A stretch of DNA of 64,000 nucleotides from Chrysopilus asiliformis (lineage: Eukaryota; Arthropoda; Insecta; Diptera; Rhagionidae). Position 1 is the first letter of the stretch, and each line of letters begins with the position of its first letter. The stretch spans positions 72,000,652-72,064,651 of the forward strand of contig OZ035960.1 in NCBI GenBank assembly GCA_964034945.1, given 5' to 3'. Below, piece by piece: positions 44,512-64,000 of the stretch. The position numbers and the translations under genes are program-made. Below the pieces are notes generated by a model. The model did not search any database. It saw only the letters and a list, made by a program, of their open reading frames with translations, and had not been told where the DNA came from.

Positions 44512-45992
44512 GTCTTGTTGAGTGCCCTTTTATACATTGGGCATCTACTACTTCCTGCCACGTGCTTGCTATCTCTGCCTTCTATTTCTTTACAAAACAT
44601 ACATTCGGGTATTTTTTTGCAGTCTTTGGCTATATGGCCCTTCTCTGCGCATCTCCTGCATAGCTCTGATCTATCGTGTTGGCTGTTGCAAGCTCTTGCT
44701 ATGTGACCAAACTCGAAACATTTGAAGCACCTTTTTAATGCCACCTTTTCCCTAAGGCGGCAGATGACCCAACCGACTCGGATTTTGCCTACTGCTAGTG
44801 CCTTTCGCGCTGCTTCGACTGGGAGACTTATTGTAGCTGTTTTTGTACCACCGTATGCATTTCTAAGGCTCTTTATGGCAGTCTCTGGTATGTCTGCTAT
44901 TTCAAGCTGGTCTATCAGCGCCGTGCAGATGTCCGTCTCCGTGGTTACCTCGTCAAGGTCTTTACACTCTATTAGTGTCTCGTTCCTTTTCATTTTAACC
45001 TCCGCTTGTTGACCCAGGGATTTCGCTACTTGGCTGTGGTAGCTATCTCTATTCCCCTCACTCGACTTCTTGATTTCCAGTAGCAGGTCGCCTCTTTGCG
45101 TTCTCCGAATTCGGCTCACGTTATCTCCCAACTCTTTAAGAGAAGGGTCTGATTTAATTTTACGAAGAATCTCCGCGTATGTAGCTTCCCCTTTCGCCGA
45201 TATTATCATGGCATCTGGTCGACTTCTCGATTGAGGTTTTCTTTTTGCGTCTTTGACTGTGCCTTGTGCCGCTTTAATTGGTTGAGACTTTTCTTCTTTC
45301 GTCGGATTTTGGGGCTTCTTTGGCATGTCCCTTCTTTCTCCCGAGTCTTTCTTTGGCGAACCTTTCTGTCTCTTCGGTGTGTGCATCCGACTGTGGTTGT
45401 CACCCGTTATCTCTCTTCCCCTTTTTTGTGTTCGGTTGATGCTGAGCACTGGTTTAGGAAGCACTATCTTTGGCGTCGTTTGCGTTGCACTCTCCTCCTT
45501 TTTCGGCATTTGAGCGGTTTTTCGAGTTTCAGTTTCCTCTCGAGCCTTGTTGTAGACCCTTCTAATCGCGCGAATCTGCTCCTTGATGGCATGGTGTACA
45601 TTATTTCGGTTCTTTACATATTCCATGAGCTCCACAATCATCACTCCTAGTTTGGAGAACGCATCTTCTTCGTTCTTGGTATTTTTCGCCATATCTACTT
45701 TCGGCGGTGTCTCCTCTGGTGTTTCCGCTTCGGCGGAAATCTCCATATTCTCCTGTTCCCATCTCTGTGGTATCCCTGTTGGGAGCCCTATTGCAGTTTG
45801 AGAGGAATCCATCTCTGCGCCCTGGTCTCTCGTTGCGTTCCTCTTTTCCAGCAAGAGAGATTTGGGACTCCTTTCTAAGGGGGGAGATCTCTGCACCATG
45901 TTGCTTCGCCCAAAAGGGTTCGCATGGTCTTCTCCTATTTTCTCCCTGGCGTTTTCGTCGTTGTTTTTGATGTTTTTTTCTTTTTTATCCAT
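44502..45992 (-). CDS. Ra ORF1: Gag-like protein with CCHC knuckles
   Basis: This 496-residue RNA-binding protein packages the LINE RNA. The N-terminus ([20 protein letters not shown]) and the next ~30 residues are almost shared with Rb. The middle is a highly charged, coiled-coil-prone and basic linker (about 60-270). A folded region follows (about 275-400, with DLDEVTTETDI, SLRNAYGGTKTATISLP). The C-terminus has CFKCFEFGHIARAC and CRRCAEKGHIAKDC (both CX2CX4HX4C) and a third, looser Cys/His finger ending SSRC. This is the R1-clade arrangement. The start is the first ATG after the conserved leader. Confidence 0.93.
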   Translation of the reverse strand: MDKKEKNIKNNDENAREKIGEDHANPFGRSNMVQRSPPLERSPKSLLLEKRNATRDQGAEMDSSQTAIGLPTGIPQRWEQENMEISAEAETPEETPPKVDMAKNTKNEEDAFSKLGVMIVELMEYVKNRNNVHHAIKEQIRAIRRVYNKAREETETRKTAQMPKKEESATQTTPKIVLPKPVLSINRTQKRGREITGDNHSRMHTPKRQKGSPKKDSGERRDMPKKPQNPTKEEKSQPIKAAQGTVKDAKRKPQSRSRPDAMIISAKGEATYAEILRKIKSDPSLKELGDNVSRIRRTQRGDLLLEIKKSSEGNRDSYHSQVAKSLGQQAEVKMKRNETLIECKDLDEVTTETDICTALIDQLEIADIPETAIKSLRNAYGGTKTATISLPVEAARKALAVGKIRVGWVICRLREKVALKRCFKCFEFGHIARACNSQHDRSELCRRCAEKGHIAKDCKKIPECMFCKEIEGRDSKHVAGSSRCPMYKRALNKTCH

Positions 45993-46560
45993 TTTATTAT
46001 ATATGAGTATATATCCAGCGCATCGTGTGCAGGGGGGCGGGCCGTATTAGCCGAGAACGGGTGTACCCTCGGAGATTTTCTCCTACCCCAGTTCCCTGAG
46101 GCTCAGACCTACGCTTAAACAGTCCCGGACTCCGGACGGACCATTGCTCGCCCGTGGCAATGTAGACACTACTCCACATCCAATGCACACTTCCTGATCA
46201 GGGCCCGAGGTGGCTGGTCCCTGCCGATTCCCCACCGTCAGCACATCGGAAGAGTAAACTCACATCAGCCTTCCTCACACCGCATCAAAAGAAAAGAAAT
46301 GCGGTGTTTTGTCTGGCACTCCCCGTGTGACAGCGGGGGCGGCAATCGTTCCTTAAATTTCGGCCGCACCTAACATGGTGACAGACGCCGACCAGTTAGC
46401 CGCCCAATGTGGGTCCGACGCTTCTGGGTTTTACGTTTCGTGATCGGTTTATCAGTTGCGACACTGGAATGTCCACGACTGGACAAACGGTCAGTGCTTT
46501 CCCTGTACGATCATCCCTCCTCCTTTCTCAACCGCGCTTGGGACCGGCTACGGCGGAGTT

Positions 46561-47350
46561 TGTCTGTCAGTCTGTCTGTCAGTCTGTCTGTCAGTCTGTC
46601 TGTCAGTCTGTCTGTCAGTCTGTCTGTCAGTCTGTCTGTCAGTCTGTCTGTCAGTCTGTCTGTCAGTCTGTCTGTCAGTCTGTCTGTCAGTCTGTCTGTC
46701 AGTCTGTCTGTCAGTCTGTCTGTCAGTCTGTCTGTCAGTCTGTCTGTCAGTCTGTCTGTCAGTCTGTCTGTCAGTCTGTCTGTCAGTCTGTCTGTCAGTC
46801 TGTCTGTCAGTCTGTCTGTCAGTCTGTCTGTCAGTCTGTCTGTCAGTCTGTCTGTCAGTCTGTCTGTCAGTCTGTCTGTCAGTCTGTCTGTCAGTCTGTC
46901 TGTCAGTCTGTCTGTCAGTCTGTCTGTCAGTCTGTCTGTCAGTCTGTCTGTCAGTCTGTCTGTCAGTCTGTCTGTCAGTCTGTCTGTCAGTCTGTCTGTC
47001 AGTCTGTCTGTCAGTCTGTCTGTCAGTCTGTCTGTCAGTCTGTCTGTCAGTCTGTCTGTCAGTCTGTCTGTCAGTCTGTCTGTCAGTCTGTCTGTCAGTC
47101 TGTCTGTCAGTCTGTCTGTCAGTCTGTCTGTCAGTCTGTCTGTCAGTCTGTCTGTCAGTCTGTCTGTCAGTCCGTCTGTCAGTCTGTCTGTCAGTCTGTC
47201 TGTCAGTCTGTCTGTCAGTCTGTCTGTCAGTCTGTCTGTCAGTCTGTCTGTCAGTCTGTCTGTCAGTCTGTATGTCAGTCTGTCTGTCAGTCTGTCTGTC
47301 AGTCTGTCTGTCAGTCTGTCTGTCAGTCTGTCTGTCAGTCTGTCTGTCAG

Positions 47351-47352
<2 letters not shown>
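46561..47352. repeat. 12-bp satellite, block 2 (exactly 66 units)
   Basis: The 792 bp between Ra's 5' end and Rb's poly(A) are 66 units in the register TGTCTGTCAGTC, with two point changes (near 47172 and 47272). The integral count shows that both elements joined the array at the same position of the unit. Confidence 0.95.
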
Positions 47353-47381
<29 letters not shown>

Positions 47382-47385
<4 letters not shown>

Positions 47386-47542
47386 GGGAGGTGGAAATCT
47401 TCGAAAGACTCTGGCCGCTTAAGCGGCCAGGTGTGGGATTTTTACCCACTAAAACCACCCCCACTCTTTCTGCTCCCCGCGGGACCACCGCTAGGCATTA
47501 CTTCGCGGGGAGAGATTGCGGCCTACAGGGCCCCTCTTCGCA
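47382..47542 (-). promoter_or_regulatory. Structured 3' UTR of Rb
   Basis: Hairpins TGGCCGCTTAAGCGGCCA (47412-47429), GTGGG-7nt-CCCAC (47433-47449) and CCCCGCG...CGCGGGG (47475-47481 with 47504-47510) lie in the same order as in Ra. The shared flanks are GGTGGAAATCTTCGAAAGA and CTAAAACCACC. Confidence 0.7.
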
Positions 47543-50503
47543 CTACGTTCTGCTGTTTTTCTCCAGTTGTGCAAGGTCCTTCAGTACATAGGCTGCCATG
47601 TCACACACTGCATCCCAATTCTTTCTGCTTTCGAGCATATGCTTCACTATATTTTCTGGGGTCACCAGCTCGTTACAAATGACTTGCAATTTCGCTCGAG
47701 CCCCATTGTACCTCGGGCAGTGGAAAAATACGTGCTCAGCATCCTCGGTTGTTAGTGCACCACAGTGCGTGCAACCTGGATTATCTGCAATCTTAAACCT
47801 ATGCAGGTATGGCTGATAGCTACCATGTCCTGTTAATAGTTGTGTGACATAGTAGTTCACTTCGCCGTGCTTCCTGTTAACCCAGTCCATGATGTTGGGA
47901 ATCAGTCTCCTTGTCCATCGACCCTTTCGGGACCTATCCCATCGCCTCTGCCACTCTTCTATGTTACTGTGTCTGACTTGGCGTTCTCCCTGATTGGTTC
48001 CTTTCTGCTTTCTCTCATAGTAGAGATTCTTCGCTTCCTTTGCAAGAATGTCGATGGGGACCAAACCTGCAATAACATGTGCTGCATCCGTTGATGTGGT
48101 GCGATATGCACTAATTATCCTTAGGGCACATCTTCTGTAGGTTCCCTCTATTGCATGGCAGTAAGAGGACACGCTAGTTTTGTCTGCCCATATTGGCGCA
48201 CCGTACATTATTATGGACCTGACTACTCCACTTAGGAGTCGCCTCTTCTGCTGTTTCGGTCCACCTATATTTGGCATCATTCTACTCAGTTCAGCACATG
48301 TCTGAGCAGCTTTGTTACCAGCATACTCCAGATGCTTCTTGAAGTTCAGCCTGCTATCTATGCAAACGCCTAGGTACTTGAGATGTGGTTCCGTGCGTAT
48401 TGCACAGTCTCCGACCCTTATCATTGCTGTCTCCAGCACCTTGCGACTTGAGACCAACACTGCCTCTGTTTTGTGCTCCGCCAGTTGTAGACCAGCTTTT
48501 CCAAGCCAGCTCCTCACTGCCAGGATAGCAATATTGGTCTTTGACACAGCATCCTCCAAGAATTTCGCCGTAACAACTAGCGCTACATCATCAGCATAGC
48601 CGATTATCTTGACACCGTCGGGTACCGGTACTCGGAGTATGCCATCGTACATGGCGTTCCATAGGAGCGGACCTAAGACTGACCCTTGGGGGACTCAACC
48701 AGTGGTCACATAATACTCCGTCTTTTCGGATGTGTCATATATTAGAACCCTACGCTTAAAGTAGCTATCGACCATTCGGCTCAGGTAAGTGGGTATGTTC
48801 CACCCTGCGAGTGCTTCCGTTATGCGCGACCAATTCGCAGAGTTAAAGGCATTTTTAACGTCCAGTGTAACAATTAGGCAGTACTCTTTTGAGCCTCGGT
48901 TCCAGCTTTTCCCTTCTATGGCCTCTCGTGCGGTTCTTACAAGCTCATCAATGGCGTCAACCGTGGACCTCGCCGTTCTGAAACCGTATTGTCGCTGGGC
49001 TAGTCCTCCTGCTTCCACAATGGCCGCATCCAGTCTGTCACATAAGATTCGCTCCAGAACCTTTCCTGCCGTGTCTAGCATGCAAAGTGGGCGGTACCCG
49101 GAGGGATCCTCTGGTGGTTTGTTAGCCTTTGGAACTAGAACTAACCGTTGTTTCTTCCACCGGTCCGGGAAAACTCCCTCGTTCAGACATGCTTTGTACA
49201 ACTTCATTAATGTATCTGGGTGTAATTTAGCCGCGGTTTTAAAAGCTCGGTTGGGTATGCCATCTGGACCAGGTGCTTTTTTGTCCCCAAATCTTTCGGT
49301 TGCACGTAATATTTCATCCTTCGTAAGGTCCGGGACGTTGAAGTTCTGGTGCTCTGTAGCCAACTGGTTCTCATAATTCTCTTGTCTAGGGAAGAGTTCC
49401 TTCACTATCTCTCTCAGCAACGTTGGGCATCTTGGAGCTGGTTTCCTATAGCATGGGAGTTTTTTCCTTACGAGCCTGTACGCCGTTCCCCATGGCTCTT
49501 CTTCCGCTTGGTTAATTAGATCCAAAAAACTTTTGTTTTTGCTCTCTTTGATGGCGTGTTTCAGCTCTTTTTTTGCGGCCTTGTACTGCTGGTGTAGCTG
49601 TTGGTGTTCTGCGTCATCTCTCGAGCGCTGGTACTTTCTCCGACTTCGGTGGCACTCCTTTCGCAGTTTTGCAATGTGGTCGTTCCACCAATAAACAGGT
49701 TTTTGGTGGCCCCCATAGGTCCTCCTGCTCATTGAAGCGTCACACGCCCCCTCTAGTATTCTCGCGAACTGGTCAGCCATTTCGGCGGCCGAGCCGTTTA
49801 TGGACAGATTATCCAGCATGACTGCAAATGCGTCTGCGGCTTTCCACCCATTGAACATCGGGCCTGTCAATCGTCTTTTGGATGTGTTCCTTGCACTTTG
49901 TAGTTCACAGATGATCGCCTGATGGTCGCTGTGAGTGTATGCATGGCTAACTACCCAGTTAGCTCTTCTGGCCAGTACACTGCTGAGGAAGGTTAGGTCA
50001 ATTACGGAGCCAAAGCCCCTTTTGGTGAAGGTGTGCTGTGTCCCTACGTTCATTAGGGTTAAGTCCAGTGTTCCCATTGCATCCGCTAGGATGCGTCCTC
50101 TCTGTGTGGTTCGGGTACAGCCCCAGTCAGTTGCCCACGCATTAAAGTCCCCAGCAACCACTATCCGGTTCTTACCGCTCGCGTCCAGGACTAAATTATT
50201 TATAGCCAGCTCAAACTCTTCCAGATTTAGGCTGGGCGGCATGTAACAGCTATAAAAGATGATACCTCCAATAGTTGCTCTGGCGTAGTAGTCGCCGCTC
50301 ATCCTATCACAGATTTGTTGAGGTTGGAGGCCGCAAACCCAAATCGCCGCCTTACCGGTGTTATCTTTTTCCCACACTTCATGCGGTTTGCTCCTGTATA
50401 CTTCGCTCAGCACTGCCACGTCAATTTTGAGTTCCCGAACCGTCTGTTCCAGGAGATCCTGTGCTGCTTCACAATGATTGAGGTTTAGTTGTAGTACCTT
50501 CAT
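47543..50503 (-). pseudogene. Rb ORF2: R1-type endonuclease and RT with one in-frame stop
   Basis: The frame runs 50503-47543 (986 codons including one TGA) and resembles Ra ORF2 throughout at roughly half the positions. The endonuclease ([29 protein letters not shown]), RT (KKAPGPDGIPN, YRPLCMLDTAGKVLERI, YGFRTARSTVDAI, VTLDVKNAFNSANW, IIGYADDVAL with YADD) and C-terminal finger (CTHCGALTTEDAEHVFFHC) are all present. The break is a TGA at 48695-48697 where Ra has GGA, at the first Gly of the conserved [10 protein letters not shown] motif. No other damage is visible, so the loss of function is recent or the base is a sequencing error. The ATG overlaps the ORF1 stop as ATGA. Confidence 0.92.
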
Positions 50504-51981
50504 ATCTTACGATAGAGGTCCTTCATCGCCGTCTGGTAGGCTGGACACGCTCTGCTGCCCGTGGGGTGCTCCACGTCTTCCAGTTTCCCCGCTTTACAGT
50601 ATGCGCATGACGCCTTGCCTTTGCACTCTCTAGCATTGTGCCCCATTTCGGAACATTTAAAGCACCTATTGTGCCAGTCCTCTGTGCTATTACACCTTAC
50701 TGCTATATGACCAAATGCCAAGCATTTATAGCAGCGTGTGGGGGATACCTTCTCACGTACTCGGCAAGACGACCATCCAACTTTTACCCTGCAAACGTTT
50801 AACAATGTCGCAGCCATTTGCGCTGGTAGGCTCAACGTTGCCGTCTGTGTTCCACCGTAGGCCTTCCGAAGTGAGCGAATTGAAGTGGGTGGGAGTTCCT
50901 TCAAGGCCTGAATCTGATTACATAGGGCTTCATGAAGCTCATCCTTTGTAGTAATCTCGTCCAGATCTCTGACCTCAACCGTTACCTCATGTGTGAGCAT
51001 CCGCACCTCCGCACTGTCACCTAGGATTTTGCCCATAATTTCTCGGTATTGTGCTGTATTGGGGTCTGCAGGTTTTCCCAGTTCAATGAGTAGGTCCCCC
51101 TTGGCCGTTTTCCTTATCCCCTGGACCGTGTTCCCGATATCCCTCAGCTGTGGTTCGTTTCTGACCTTCTTCAAAATGTCAGCGTAGCTTGCGGCCCCAG
51201 TGCTATGTACCACTATGGCGTCTGGCTTCGCCGGTTTTTTCCTCAGTTTCGCGCGGACGTGGGTGAGTGCGCGGGCTTCCTTCCATCCTGGTTCAACCTT
51301 TTCCTTTTTTCCCTCTTTTTCCCTCCCTTCTACAGCGCTTTTGAGCATCCCTACCTTTGAAGGGGCCTGTCTGCGTCTCTTCGGATTGGAGAAGCCTGAT
51401 GGGCTTGAACTTTCGCTTTCGCCACCATCTCTGCGCCGCTTCGGAGTCTCCGCTGTAAGTTCTACTAGTTCTACCGGCCGGGTTCTATTTAGATCATGCC
51501 GAGATGCTGTGGTTTGGATCGATTTCTCTTCCTTGCGTATCTTGGGTGCCAGTTCTGTCCGGCTCCGCGCGGTCTTCAACGCCTCTGCTTCTAAAGCCGC
51601 CTCCAGCCATGCGTCTTTGATCTGGGCAGCCTTTCTTCTAATTTCGGCATGTATGTTATGCTTGTCCTGCATAAAGTCGATGAGGGCATCGATGTGCCAC
51701 TGTAGCTCCATGAATTTGCCTTTGATGATTACATTCTCCGGCGGTCTAATCTGCATCTTGCTATCCGTGGTCTCCGCCTTTTTCAGCACTTTTGCAGTCT
51801 CTACGGCTCCCTGGTCTCCCGGTGTGTTCCTCTTTTCCACCAAGAGGGGTTTGGGACTCCTTCCCAGGGGAGGGGATCTCTGGACCGTGTTGCTCCGCCC
51901 AAAAGGGTTCACGGTATCATCTCCTATTATCTCCCTAGCATTTTCGTCGTTGTTTTCCTTGTTTTTTCCTTTTTTGTCCAT
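50500..51981 (-). CDS. Rb ORF1: Gag-like protein with CCHC knuckles
   Basis: This 493-residue protein has the same layout as Ra ORF1. The N-terminus is near-identical ([20 protein letters not shown]), followed by a variable charged middle. A folded part contains [14 protein letters not shown] and [17 protein letters not shown]. The knuckles are [14 protein letters not shown] and [14 protein letters not shown] plus a third finger ending GSRAC. The last bases overlap ORF2 in the tetranucleotide ATGA, a stop-restart arrangement known from R1-clade elements such as SART1. The frame is intact. Confidence 0.93.
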   Translation of the reverse strand: MDKKGKNKENNDENAREIIGDDTVNPFGRSNTVQRSPPLGRSPKPLLVEKRNTPGDQGAVETAKVLKKAETTDSKMQIRPPENVIIKGKFMELQWHIDALIDFMQDKHNIHAEIRRKAAQIKDAWLEAALEAEALKTARSRTELAPKIRKEEKSIQTTASRHDLNRTRPVELVELTAETPKRRRDGGESESSSPSGFSNPKRRRQAPSKVGMLKSAVEGREKEGKKEKVEPGWKEARALTHVRAKLRKKPAKPDAIVVHSTGAASYADILKKVRNEPQLRDIGNTVQGIRKTAKGDLLIELGKPADPNTAQYREIMGKILGDSAEVRMLTHEVTVEVRDLDEITTKDELHEALCNQIQALKELPPTSIRSLRKAYGGTQTATLSLPAQMAATLLNVCRVKVGWSSCRVREKVSPTRCYKCLAFGHIAVRCNSTEDWHNRCFKCSEMGHNARECKGKASCAYCKAGKLEDVEHPTGSRACPAYQTAMKDLYRKI

Positions 51982-52114
51982 GTTATATGTAAGTATATCC
52001 AGCGCATCGTGTGCAGGGGGGCGGGCCGTATTAGTCGAGAACGGGTATACCCTCGGAGAGTTTCTCCTACCCCAGTTCCTTGAGGCCCAACCTACGCTTA
52101 AGCGGTCCCGGATT

Positions 52115-62460
<10,346 letters not shown>

Positions 62461-62593
62461 CTCAAAAACTAATAGAGCCATGAAATTTTATAGGCATGTT
62501 GGGTCCTGAAATGGGACGATCCTATCAACTTTTGGTGGAAATCCGTTAACCAGAAGTATCCAAAATTGCGGTTTTTCAAAAATCGCAATTTCG
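62461..62593 (-). repeat. Body of 12-mer host element copy 3, before the gap
   Basis: TCTCAAAAACTAATAGAG, GGCATGTTGGGTCC and GCGGTTTTTCAAAAATCGC match the region left of the arrays in copies 1 and 2 on the other strand. Confidence 0.85.
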
Positions 62594-62793
62594 NNNNNNN
62601 NNNNNNNNNNNNNNNNNNNNNNNNNNNNNNNNNNNNNNNNNNNNNNNNNNNNNNNNNNNNNNNNNNNNNNNNNNNNNNNNNNNNNNNNNNNNNNNNNNNN
62701 NNNNNNNNNNNNNNNNNNNNNNNNNNNNNNNNNNNNNNNNNNNNNNNNNNNNNNNNNNNNNNNNNNNNNNNNNNNNNNNNNNNNNNNNNNNNN
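62594..62793. other. Assembly gap (200 N)
   Basis: Exactly 200 N, which is a placeholder size. The ~57 bases before and after it (from AAATCCGTTAACC to CGCAATTTCG) are nearly the same, so the gap may hide an overlap rather than missing DNA. Confidence 0.98.
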
Positions 62794-63449
62794 TTGGTCT
62801 AAATCCGTTAACCGGAAGTATCCAAAATGGCGGTTTTTCAAAAATCGCAATTTCGTTTTTCTCGATTTAATCCCAAACTACGCGTTTTTTAGTGGCCTTA
62901 AGTATGACAAAACTTGGAGAAAATAAAATTTCCCACACTTTTGTCTTTAGCTATAACTCGATATCTCAACTTGTTATCGAGATAAACTGTTATTTCCAAA
63001 AAAAAAAACAGTTTTTTGCGATTATCTCGAAAACTAACAGGTTTTTGCTGACTGAATGTATGAATTGAATTAATGATAATGGCATTCTGCACAATTTTGT
63101 CTTTTGCCGTTATCCGTTATCTTTTACCGTTATTGAGATATTTTCATTAATATGTAAAAAATCATATTTTTGCGAATAATTTGCAAACTAACGGTTTTTC
63201 GACAAATCAGGTAAAAGAATAATTAAAGATGTTAACATTTTCTACATTTTTGCCATTTACCGTAAATTGATATCTTTTACAGTTCTCAAGTTATCTCAAA
63301 TTTTGTACGTTTTTGATATTTTTGGATGAACCAACAATTTATTGGGAGGTTGTATTGGGTTGACAATACGACAGGGCTATAACGTAAATTGAACAGAGTC
63401 GTAGATTTTGTAGAAGAAAGTTTTGTGTCGACCACAACTGATATTTTTC
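62794..63449 (-). repeat. Body of 12-mer host element copy 3, after the gap
   Basis: On the other strand this matches 21109-21760 (copy 1) from GTATCCAAAATGGCGG to the terminal GAAAAATATCAGTTGTGG. It includes the TAACGG-rich part and the GTAGATTTTGTAGAAGAAAG phrase near its end. Confidence 0.85.
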
Positions 63450-64000
63450 CTCATTTCAGCGATTTTGGGCAACACTGTGCGAGACCCACAAACCGACTTG
63501 AACAAGAAGCGAAAACTTAAATAGAAATCAGTTTCGTTCCCAAGAACGAGAGTCGGAAACCACAGCAAACAATTTTGCCGTTAAGAGCGACACTTTTCAG
63601 AGCGAAAAGAACGAAATAACATGGCTTTCAATACATCAGATTCAATACACATAAAGGAGAAGCATAAAAAGAGTATAAATGTGAAATCTGTACTACAAGC
63701 AGCAAACACAGCATAACAGTGGCAGTGAAAATTTAGATTTTGATTCTTAAAAAGATAATTGAACATAGTTTAACATAACAAAATACCCTAAACAATGCTT
63801 TAATGTAGGCCGGATCTTATAACACAGTTTCTGTTCGGATGTCACCACAAACTATCGAGTTTCATCGATTGCAAATTTGTTATCATGGCAGCAAGCCGAT
63901 TTTCTAATTTGTACCCCCATAACCAAAATCCAAGACGTATCCACGTCAAAAGAATAATCAAAATCGATTTTAAGCTGGAGATGTGTTGAAAGAAATACAT
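63450..64000. other. Flanking sequence without recognised genes
   Basis: This 550-bp stretch has less repeat character than the rest and could be the leader or promoter of a gene to the right, but no coding segment can be supported. Confidence 0.35.

Larger units (their letters stand above)
41343..46560 (-). mobile_element. R1-clade LINE 'Ra', full length, inserted in the 12-mer
   Basis: 5.2 kb element: leader (46560-45993), ORF1 (45992-44502), ORF2 (44511-41515), a ~139-bp 3' UTR and a poly(A) of about 33 (41343-41375 as T on plus). The flanks are CAGTC on the left and TGTCTGTCAG on the right, which rejoin into a perfect array without gain or loss. Both ORFs are intact. The leader has a 9-bp hairpin (ACACCGCAT 46277-46285 with ATGCGGTGT 46299-46307). 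Confidence 0.92.
47353..52114 (-). mobile_element. R1-clade LINE 'Rb', inserted in the 12-mer, one nonsense codon
   Basis: 4.8 kb element with a short leader (52114-51982), ORF1 (51981-50500), ORF2 (50503-47543, broken once), a ~160-bp 3' UTR and a poly(A) of about 29 (47353-47381). Same orientation as Ra and same 3' junction (CAGTC before the T run). The right junction repeats TC. The leader matches Ra for about 130 bp up to GTCCCGGA and then stops, so Rb is 5'-shortened relative to Ra. Confidence 0.92.

Noticed and set aside
46407..47682. Open frames of 300-400 codons over satellite block 2
   Set aside because: Satellite artefact running into the antisense of LINE leader and 3' UTR.

Overview
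The window looks like repeat-dominated, AT-rich DNA from an insect, most likely a dipteran. This rests on an intronless linker-histone gene with a histone-type 3' stem-loop, a BEL/Pao LTR element, a CR1/Jockey-group LINE with a PHD-type ORF1, two R1-clade LINEs, and many short elements carrying a (GTCY)n tract between terminal hairpins. Those short elements match the mini-me/DINE-1 (INE-1) design known from flies. Only one cellular gene is supported: a histone H1 gene at 7117-7782.

Region by region: 1-5221 is the 5' half of a decayed BEL/Pao element on the minus strand, running off the left edge, with a roughly 0.9 kb LTR that holds six long hairpins. A mariner-type transposase remnant (5490-5800) and the histone H1 gene with its stem-loop (7843-7858) follow. 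8.5-11.2 kb is a mosaic of dispersed elements and a ~122-bp tandem repeat. 11642-15488 is a structurally intact LINE whose two ORFs overlap at a canonical -1 slippery heptamer. 16.4-28.4 kb is a nested patchwork: six DINE/mini-me-like copies over the window (two as a 1.16 kb inverted pair), a hAT-like element with perfect 8-bp target duplications, tRNA-like modules, and a string of GC-rich mini-hairpins.

From 28.5 kb to 62.46 kb the window is almost entirely one 12-bp satellite (unit TCTGTCTGTCAG, about 24 kb or 2,000 units in total). Two R1-clade LINEs interrupt it, at 41343-46560 (both ORFs intact) and 47353-52114 (one nonsense codon). Both lie in the same orientation and their 3' ends meet the same nucleotide of the 12-mer. 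The satellite is the grossly expanded inside of a dispersed element. Two smaller copies of that element lie in the same window with about 2 and about 59 units, so successive stages of satellite growth can be compared directly.

The most interesting reading is a two-part system: a small non-autonomous element whose internal 12-mer expands into a long satellite, and R1-clade LINEs that use that satellite as a renewable, gene-free landing site. This parallels TRAS/SART in telomeric repeats and Waldo/Mino in microsatellites. The A_AAA_AAC frameshift signal in the 11.6-15.5 kb LINE is a second, independent novelty. The very long open frames across the satellite are an artefact of a 12-bp unit lacking stop codons and are not genes. 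A 200-N scaffold gap lies at 62594-62793. All family names rest on motif recognition, without database searches.
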